Shown piece after piece: positions 1 through 4,152 of a DNA stretch of 7,883 nucleotides; position 1 is the first letter of the stretch, and each line of letters begins with the position of its first letter. The notes under the pieces were generated by a model, which had not been told where the DNA came from, did not search any database, and was given only the letters and a program-made list of their open reading frames with translations. The DNA comes from an uncultured Lachnospiraceae bacterium. Lineage in GTDB: Bacteria; Bacillota; Clostridia; Lachnospirales; Lachnospiraceae. The position numbers and the translations under genes are program-made. The stretch spans positions 1 to 7,883 of the forward strand of contig CACZOS010000362.1 of NCBI GenBank assembly GCA_902782815.1, written 5' to 3'.

Positions 1-293
1 CCTTCTCCCTGTATCCGCCCCATCTGGTTCCCGTCAGCAACCGTGATATCATCGGGATAGTGACCAAGATCGATCATTGGGCAGCGGAACCGGAACTGGC
101 TGCATACTGGCTTAAGCTTGCGGGCTGTAAGAAGATCTTCTATACCAGCTCCTATACCGGAGAAGGGATTCAGGATATCCTGGATTATCTGGATACACCG
201 GTGGAAAAGATGACATGGGAAGAGGCCAAAGCGGTCTATGACGAGATGGGTTACGGACCGGGCGAGAGCGAAAAGGGGCTTCCCCGCGTCTAG
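1..293 (+). CDS. EutP/PduV-family small GTPase, C-terminal part (5' end outside window)
   Basis: Reading frame 3 is open from the left edge to TAG at 291-293, giving 96 residues of a protein that begins upstream. The visible part contains IIGIVTKID, matching the G4 (N/T-K-x-D) guanine-specificity motif of Ras-like GTPases. About 30 residues later come a GCKKIF strand, SSYTGEGI at the G5 position, and the helix ILDYLD. This order and spacing is typical of EutP/PduV proteins, which are encoded in ethanolamine or propanediol microcompartment operons and whose exact role is poorly defined. The P-loop and G3 motif would lie left of the window. A tail of about 30 residues (WEEAKAVYDEMGYGPG and beyond) extends past the last GTPase helix, longer than I expect for EutP. 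A GTG at 60 is an internal Val codon, not a start. The family call is fairly firm; eutP versus pduV cannot be decided without the upstream operon. Confidence 0.75.
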   Translation, partial: FSLYPPHLVPVSNRDIIGIVTKIDHWAAEPELAAYWLKLAGCKKIFYTSSYTGEGIQDILDYLDTPVEKMTWEEAKAVYDEMGYGPGESEKGLPRV

Positions 294-311
294 GCAAAAA
301 GAGATTTTTTC

Positions 312-366
312 AAGGCAGGGCTATGATTCCCGTTAATTGTTTGGAATCGCAGCCCTGCCTTTTCCT
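312..366 (+). terminator. Long hairpin with weak T-tract between the EutP-like gene and ung
   Basis: An 11-bp perfect stem (AAGGCAGGGCT at 312-322 with AGCCCTGCCTT at 351-361) continues inward through a 2-nt imperfect step into a second 6-bp stem (GATTCC 325-330 with GGAATC 343-348) around a 12-nt loop. It is followed by TTTTCCTC. The stem is very strong, but the T-tract is interrupted by CC after four T, so termination may be partial. It starts 18 nt after the stop of the upstream gene, the usual place for an operon-end terminator. An attenuator role for ung is possible. Confidence 0.7.
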
Positions 367-376
367 CAGTTTTGAG

Positions 377-383
377 AAGGGAG
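377..383 (+). promoter_or_regulatory. Ribosome binding site that sets the ung start
   Basis: AAGGGAG lies 8 nt before the ATG at 392. It supports that start over the in-frame upstream ATG at 323, which lies inside the terminator-like hairpin and has no good Shine-Dalgarno sequence. Confidence 0.8.
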
Positions 384-391
384 ATTATCCT

Positions 392-1072
392 ATGGCGGCC
401 ATCAGCAATGACTGGGCAGAAGCCCTGAAAGAAGAATATGCCAAACCATATTACCGGGACCTCTACAGGACGGTACTGAAGGAATACCGGCAGAGGGAGA
501 TCTTTCCTCCCTCCGGAGATATCTTTAACGCCTTCCACCTGACCCCCTTAAAAGAGGTGAAGGTGGTCATCCTGGGGCAGGATCCCTATCATAATTACGG
601 ACAGGCTCACGGTCTTTGTTTCTCCGTGAAGCCCGGTGTGGAGATCCCTCCCTCGCTGGCAAACATTTATCAGGAATTACATGATGACCTGGGATGCTAT
701 ATCCCGGATAACGGTTATCTGGTCAAATGGGCAAAACAGGGGGTGCTGCTGCTTAATACCGTGCTGACGGTCAGAGCCCATGAGGCCAATTCCCACCGGG
801 GGATCGGCTGGGAAGAATTTACGGATGCAGCCATCCGCGTTCTCAATGCCCAGGATCGTCCCATGGTTTTCCTTCTGTGGGGAAGACCAGCTCAGAATAA
901 GAAGGCCATGCTGAATAATCCCAAACACCTTATCCTGGAAGCTCCCCATCCCAGTCCTCTTTCCGCTTACCGGGGATTTTTCGGATGCAGACACTTCAGT
1001 CAGGCAAACGATTTCCTGGTCTTTCATCAGTATGATCCCATCGATTGGCAGATTGAGAATCTGAACTCCTGA
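392..1072 (+). CDS. ung: Uracil-DNA glycosylase, family 1
   Basis: The gene encodes a 226-residue cytoplasmic enzyme that removes uracil from DNA (from dCTP deamination products or dUTP misincorporation), starting base excision repair. Signature elements are all present. GQDPYH at residues 62-67 has the water-activating Asp64, and Phe77 (CFSV) stacks on uracil. Asn122 in LLLNT gives uracil specificity. HPSPLS at 186-191 has catalytic His186 and intercalating Leu190. The protein ends with the family-typical PIDW near residue 219. The numbering is almost identical to E. coli Ung (229 aa), which supports the ATG at 392; the frame is open further upstream to an ATG at 323, but that adds 23 unrelated residues encoded in a hairpin. 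No promoter is obvious between the hairpin and the start, so transcription may come by readthrough from the EutP-like gene or from a site I could not recognise. The gene is convergent with the secreted peptidase-like gene. Confidence 0.97.
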   Translation: MAAISNDWAEALKEEYAKPYYRDLYRTVLKEYRQREIFPPSGDIFNAFHLTPLKEVKVVILGQDPYHNYGQAHGLCFSVKPGVEIPPSLANIYQELHDDLGCYIPDNGYLVKWAKQGVLLLNTVLTVRAHEANSHRGIGWEEFTDAAIRVLNAQDRPMVFLLWGRPAQNKKAMLNNPKHLILEAPHPSPLSAYRGFFGCRHFSQANDFLVFHQYDPIDWQIENLNS

Positions 1073-1110
1073 CCGGGTCCTGTCTTTATACGGATAATCT
1101 TTGATCATGA

Positions 1111-1150
1111 AAAAACTCCGGAAGTGAACAGATTCGCTTCCGGAATTTTT
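1111..1150. terminator. Bidirectional intrinsic terminator between ung and the convergent gene
   Basis: TCCGGAAG (1117-1124) pairs with CTTCCGGA (1137-1144), and TGAA/TTCG extends the stem inward to a CAGA tetraloop, giving 12 bp with one G-T pair. An A-run on the left (1110-1115) and a T-run on the right (1146-1152) give a U-tract in both directions. It therefore serves ung on + and the gene ending at 1156 on -. The - strand stop codon sits 6 nt from its edge. Confidence 0.92.
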
Positions 1151-1155
1151 TTGTC

Positions 1156-2631
1156 TCAAGGTTTTTCACCGAATATTTTGATATATCCCCCATCGGAGGC
1201 AGCTCCGTCATAATAGATCTTTGATGTGGTCCTGGTGGAACTGAACATATATTCCATCACGTCATCCATGGACACGATCTTATAACGCTGGCCTCCCTTA
1301 TACCAGGACCGGTCAACAGAATCGCACAGCAGGACATCTCCGTTTGGATAGATGCCCAGAAAGATCATGGTATGATAGGAGTTCGTCCATCTTTTGCTGA
1401 GCTTCCCTGTTTTCCTGCTCTTTCGTCTGACCTCAATGATGACCGGATTCCCGGTCTTCAGATGACGGATCATATCCTCTTTTGCAGACTGATAAGTGAA
1501 GGAGGGGATATATTCATTGTAAACCCCGCCTTTGGTCAGCAGGGTGGATATCCCGTTAAGAGAAAGGGGCATCTGGTGGGGAAGGGTGTGCTGTTCATGC
1601 TCCCTTGACCAGTCATCAGCCGGTGCATATCTCTTCTCTATACCGCTGATGATCTCATTGGGCTTGATTCCTTCAAAGGATTTACGGTAGGCTCCCAGGA
1701 CTGTAGCCAGCGAGCAATGGGCGCAGCCATGCCATGCCAGGTAACGGTCATAGGAGTCATAGTTGTGGGCATTCTGCTTATAGAGGGTGTAGGTTCTTTT
1801 TTCGGGAGGATTGCCTCCCAGAAGGGTAAGCCGGCATGAACCGCCGCTTTCCCCATGGGAGATTACATTTACACTGAACAGGATCTCCTGGTCCTCCGCC
1901 TGGCAGGATATGACAGTCATCCCTTCCTTGAGGGCCTTTATCCTTCCCATGGTGTCCACTTTTGCGATATCGGGATTCTCGGAGGTCCAGACAAGATCCG
2001 GAACGGTTCCCCTTCCGTTAATCCGGCGGACTGTGACTCTGGGCCGGTAACTCTGATCCGGTTTAAGCATAAAAGTGGTATCTTCACAGGAGAGGATCAG
2101 GCTGCCCTGTTTTCCGGAAGCCTTGTTCAGGCCGGCTTCCGCTGATCCTACGGCATTGTAGACGGTCACGGTGGAAGAGTAGACCGGTCCCCCTTTCAGA
2201 CGACAGAATATTCTCACTGTCCCCGGCCTTCTTCCCGTCACAAGTCCTTTTTCGTCCACGGAAGCAATGAGTGGATTGGAACTGGACCAGCTCAGGACTG
2301 ACAGTTTGTCTGCCCCCAGCAGACAGAGGGACCTGCGGGTTCCCTGACTGATACAGGGCTCGGCGGGCAGGATTCCCTTTACCAGATATGTGGTCTGTTT
2401 TACCTTGTCCTTTTTCATGTGGGCTACGGCGGATATTCCGGGATAGCCCCCCCTTATGTACCCCTGCCGGCTCAATACCACACCGGGATCCTCGCTGAGA
2501 CACAGGTGGCGTATCTTCGAGGTCTCTGTGAAAGCAGTTTCTCCGTATGATATATATTGAAGGCGGGCCGCTGCATGGACCGGATGAGGAGTAAAAGAGA
2601 ACAAAAAGAAAAGGAACAAAAGAACATTCAT
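1156..2631 (-). CDS. Secreted protein with two Ig-like (BIG2) repeats and a C39-like cysteine peptidase domain
   Basis: The 491-residue product is probably exported. Residues 1-20 form a hydrophobic Leu/Phe-rich segment ending VHA-AA, a plausible signal peptidase I site, although no Lys/Arg precedes the core. Two bacterial Ig-like repeats follow: about 85-158 (W-SSSNP-IASVDEKG-V-PGTV) and about 185-256 (W-TSENPDIAKVDTMG-I-EGMTV). The C-terminal part (about 280-491) fits the C39-like (Peptidase_C39_2) papain-fold pattern: Gln286 as possible oxyanion-hole residue, Cys303 in HGCAHCSLATVL, His420 in NSYHTMIF, and Asp437 in LLCDSVD. The usual GCGPT is GCAHC here. There are 10 cysteines, many for a clostridial exported protein. 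No LPXTG, SH3 or choline-binding anchor is visible, so it may be released or held by the Ig repeats. The ATG at 2631 is the first after an in-frame stop, and AAGGA lies about 7 nt upstream. It appears monocistronic. Peptidase activity and substrate are inferred, not shown. Confidence 0.8.
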   Translation of the reverse strand: MNVLLFLFFLFSFTPHPVHAAARLQYISYGETAFTETSKIRHLCLSEDPGVVLSRQGYIRGGYPGISAVAHMKKDKVKQTTYLVKGILPAEPCISQGTRRSLCLLGADKLSVLSWSSSNPLIASVDEKGLVTGRRPGTVRIFCRLKGGPVYSSTVTVYNAVGSAEAGLNKASGKQGSLILSCEDTTFMLKPDQSYRPRVTVRRINGRGTVPDLVWTSENPDIAKVDTMGRIKALKEGMTVISCQAEDQEILFSVNVISHGESGGSCRLTLLGGNPPEKRTYTLYKQNAHNYDSYDRYLAWHGCAHCSLATVLGAYRKSFEGIKPNEIISGIEKRYAPADDWSREHEQHTLPHQMPLSLNGISTLLTKGGVYNEYIPSFTYQSAKEDMIRHLKTGNPVIIEVRRKSRKTGKLSKRWTNSYHTMIFLGIYPNGDVLLCDSVDRSWYKGGQRYKIVSMDDVMEYMFSSTRTTSKIYYDGAASDGGYIKIFGEKP

Positions 2632-2738
2632 GGCAGATTCCTTTACATATTAACAGGTTGATATGGTTCCGAACAGTTACAACTTGCCACGAAAAGGAGA
2701 AAAAGTAAAGGGGGGAAAGTCTTAAGATTTTGTAACAG

Positions 2739-2770
2739 AAAAAAGAAGCTGCGGCACAATATACCGCAGC
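2739..2770 (-). terminator. Intrinsic terminator of the DeoR-family gene
   Basis: Read on the - strand, GCTGCGG and CCGCAGC form a perfect 7-bp stem around a 9-nt loop, followed by TTCTTTTTT. It lies about 57 nt past the regulator's stop codon and before the secreted-protein gene on the same strand, so the two genes are probably separate transcripts. Confidence 0.85.
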
Positions 2771-2827
2771 CTTACTGTTGAAAACACTTCACAGGATATT
2801 CTGTTATTCTGTTTTTTCCCGGATCAC

Positions 2828-3577
2828 TCAGTCTGAGATGGATATCTGGATATTTTGTCTGCGCAGGATATCCAGGATCTCTTCCGGCGTACCCGGATCG
2901 GTGCAGATGGTGTCGATCTCGTCGAAGGTGGACTGGATCACCACCCCTTTCTGGGTGAACTTGCTGGAGTCGGCCAGGATGATCATCCGGTTGGCGGAAT
3001 CCGCCATGTAACGCATGGTCTCCACCCGCATGAGGTCGTCGCAGGTAAATCCCACATCCGGAATAAAACCGTCGGTTCCCACAAAAAATTTATCCACATA
3101 AAACTCCCGGGCACATTTGCGGACCAGAGGACCTACCATACCCTGATATTCTTTCTGATAATCTCCTCCCAGAAGGATCACTTTCCGGATGGGGAGATCC
3201 TTGATCCTTATGGCGATGTAGGCGGAGTTGGTGATGATTGTCACATCCTTTTTCAGCTTGGCAAGCTGTTCCGCCAGAAGGGCACAGGTGGAGCCGGATT
3301 CCAGCATAACGGTCTCGCCGTTCTGCACCATCTCGGCTGCCTTTGTGGCAATGTTGAGCTTTATGTCATAGTTTACGGTCAGACGGGTGTTGATGTCATT
3401 TGCATTCTTGATCAGGGCATAACCATGTTCCCTGGCCAGCAGTCCTTCTTCCTCCAGGTAGTCCAGATCCTTACGGATAGTCACCTGGGAAACACCCAGC
3501 AATTCCGAAAGCCTGCTCACTTCTATCTTTTGATATTCATTTACCAGTTTTACTAATTTAGACTGTCTGTCTGTCAT
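2828..3577 (-). CDS. DeoR/GlpR-family transcriptional regulator
   Basis: This 249-residue protein has the standard DeoR-family layout and length. The N-terminal winged helix-turn-helix spans about residues 6-57, with the recognition region VSRLSELLGVSQVTIRKDL at 20-38. The C-terminal sensor domain (about 75-235) has the sugar-phosphate-isomerase-like fold, with ESGSTC at 93-98, ITN at 115-117, ILLGGD at 134-139, VGTDGF at 166-171 and ADSSKF at 202-207. Members usually repress carbohydrate uptake or catabolism operons and are released by a phosphorylated sugar. Which sugar cannot be told, because no transporter, kinase or aldolase lies next to it here. It is divergent from the small membrane-protein gene across a 200-bp region and may autoregulate. 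The start is ATG at 3577. The best Shine-Dalgarno, AGAAAGGA at 3591-3598, lies 13 nt away, longer than usual, but the HTH length argues against a different start. Confidence 0.93.
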   Translation of the reverse strand: MTDRQSKLVKLVNEYQKIEVSRLSELLGVSQVTIRKDLDYLEEEGLLAREHGYALIKNANDINTRLTVNYDIKLNIATKAAEMVQNGETVMLESGSTCALLAEQLAKLKKDVTIITNSAYIAIRIKDLPIRKVILLGGDYQKEYQGMVGPLVRKCAREFYVDKFFVGTDGFIPDVGFTCDDLMRVETMRYMADSANRMIILADSSKFTQKGVVIQSTFDEIDTICTDPGTPEEILDILRRQNIQISISD

Positions 3578-3604
3578 TTGAAATATTCCATCCTTTCTAA
3601 CATA

Positions 3605-3634
3605 AATATATCATAAGGTTTATTCATCTGTAAA
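3605..3634 (-). promoter_or_regulatory. Candidate sigma-A promoter for the DeoR-family gene
   Basis: On the - strand TTTACA (3629-3634) and TATATT (3605-3610) are separated by 18 nt. The predicted transcript would start near 3598, leaving a leader of only about 20 nt that begins at the Shine-Dalgarno. A second TATAAT at 3637-3642 on the same strand lacks a good -35 but sits behind a T-rich stretch and could be used instead. Confidence 0.4.
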
Positions 3635-3673
3635 CTATTATATTGAAAAAAACAGGAAAAAACTTCCCCGGTC

Positions 3674-3702
3674 TTGCGATATATTTTCCAATGAGGTATA
3701 AT
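3674..3702 (+). promoter_or_regulatory. Near-consensus sigma-A promoter for the small membrane-protein gene
   Basis: TTGCGA (3674-3679) and a perfect TATAAT (3697-3702) are separated by exactly 17 nt. Expected initiation is near 3709, just before the hairpin at 3714-3741. It is the best promoter match I found in the window. A T/A-rich stretch lies upstream at 3640-3665. Confidence 0.8.
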
Positions 3703-3713
3703 ATCATCAAATC

Positions 3714-3741
3714 GGCTTTTCCCGGAATATCGGGAAAAGCC
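3714..3741 (+). promoter_or_regulatory. Perfect 11-bp hairpin / inverted repeat at the predicted 5' end of the transcript
   Basis: GGCTTTTCCCG and CGGGAAAAGCC are exact reverse complements around a 6-nt loop (GAATAT). The hairpin begins about 5 nt after the predicted transcription start. No T-run follows on either strand, so it is not a typical terminator. It could stabilise the 5' end of the mRNA, or as DNA it could be an operator for a dimeric regulator such as the divergent DeoR-family protein. Both readings are inference. Confidence 0.65.
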
Positions 3742-3777
3742 TGATCATCACATTACAGAAAGCAGGATTGGCAGGAT

Positions 3778-4026
3778 ATGAGTCAGGCAAAAGTCGACAG
3801 ACAGAAAGAGTATAAAAAGAACCGTAAACAAATCATCGCCAGGGAAAAAAGACAGCAGAGGCTGGGAAAGGCTGCTGCCTGTCTGGTGGCGATCCTTTTC
3901 CTGGGAGGTCTGGGTTACTCCGTTTACAACAAGGTGACACCGGAGAAAGAGGTAAGTAAAACCGCTTTCTACAGTCTGATCCAGACAGATCAGTACGGCA
4001 TTCTGGATCCTGAGATCACCGAGTGA
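3778..4026 (+). CDS. Small single-pass membrane protein of unknown function
   Basis: The product is 82 residues. Residues 1-31 are strongly basic (about a dozen Lys/Arg) and probably helical. Residues 32-50 (AAACLVAILFLGGLGYSVY) form one transmembrane segment. Residues 51-82 are a short, mildly acidic tail containing FYSLIQTDQYG. The charge distribution predicts the N-terminus in the cytoplasm and the tail outside. I recognise no domain. AGCAGGA at 3761-3767 lies 10 nt before the ATG; a second AGGA directly abuts the start and is too close. The gene has its own strong promoter, a 5' hairpin and a dedicated terminator 28 nt after its stop, so it looks like a deliberately expressed single-gene unit rather than a chance ORF. 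Its position just before dnaE may be incidental. Confidence 0.75.
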   Translation: MSQAKVDRQKEYKKNRKQIIAREKRQQRLGKAAACLVAILFLGGLGYSVYNKVTPEKEVSKTAFYSLIQTDQYGILDPEITE

Positions 4027-4053
4027 TCCGATGGCAGACAGTTATCCATTATT

Positions 4054-4080
4054 CCGCATCGAGTTTCGGTGCGGTTTTTT
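4054..4080 (+). terminator. Intrinsic terminator between the small membrane-protein gene and dnaE
   Basis: CCGCATCGA (4054-4062) pairs with TCGGTGCGG (4066-4074) as 9 bp with one G-T pair and a GTT loop, followed directly by six T. It ends the small-gene transcript and lies 72 nt before the dnaE start, so transcription of dnaE needs readthrough or an unrecognised promoter. Confidence 0.9.
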
Positions 4081-4137
4081 ACTATCCGGCAGCCTCTTCA
4101 CCATCCTAACGGACCGGGTTCCGGAGTCACATCAGAG

Positions 4138-4144
4138 AAAGGGA
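4138..4144 (+). promoter_or_regulatory. Ribosome binding site that sets the dnaE start
   Basis: AAAGGGA sits 8 nt before the ATG at 4153. This choice yields the family-typical N-terminus MAFTHLHVHTEYS. The frame also opens at an ATG at 4069, but that codon lies within the terminator hairpin and would add 28 unrelated residues. Confidence 0.85.
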
Positions 4145-4152
4145 AGACAGAT

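Noticed and set aside
323..391. Upstream in-frame ATG extending ung by 23 residues
   Set aside because: The extension is encoded in the hairpin, has no ribosome binding site, and is absent from family length and numbering; the ATG at 392 has a good AAGGGAG.
677..1159. 160-codon open frame on - opposite ung
   Set aside because: It runs through the bidirectional terminator and across conserved ung sequence; the product has no family features.
2855..3556. 233-codon open frame on + opposite the DeoR-family gene
   Set aside because: Its translation is rich in His/Gly/Gln with no domain; it mirrors the codon pattern of the real gene on the other strand.
3574..3591. Five-codon ORF (MEYFK) on - overlapping the DeoR-family start as ATGA
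   Set aside because: Its ATG abuts the Shine-Dalgarno, leaving no room for initiation; probably chance, though it sits in the long 13-nt spacer.
3714..3741. Hairpin considered as an intrinsic terminator
   Set aside because: No T-run follows on either strand, and it lies just downstream of a strong promoter rather than after a gene.
4069..4152. Upstream in-frame ATG extending dnaE by 28 residues
   Set aside because: It starts inside the right arm of the terminator hairpin and adds sequence unlike any DnaE N-terminus; the ATG at 4153 gives the standard PHP start.
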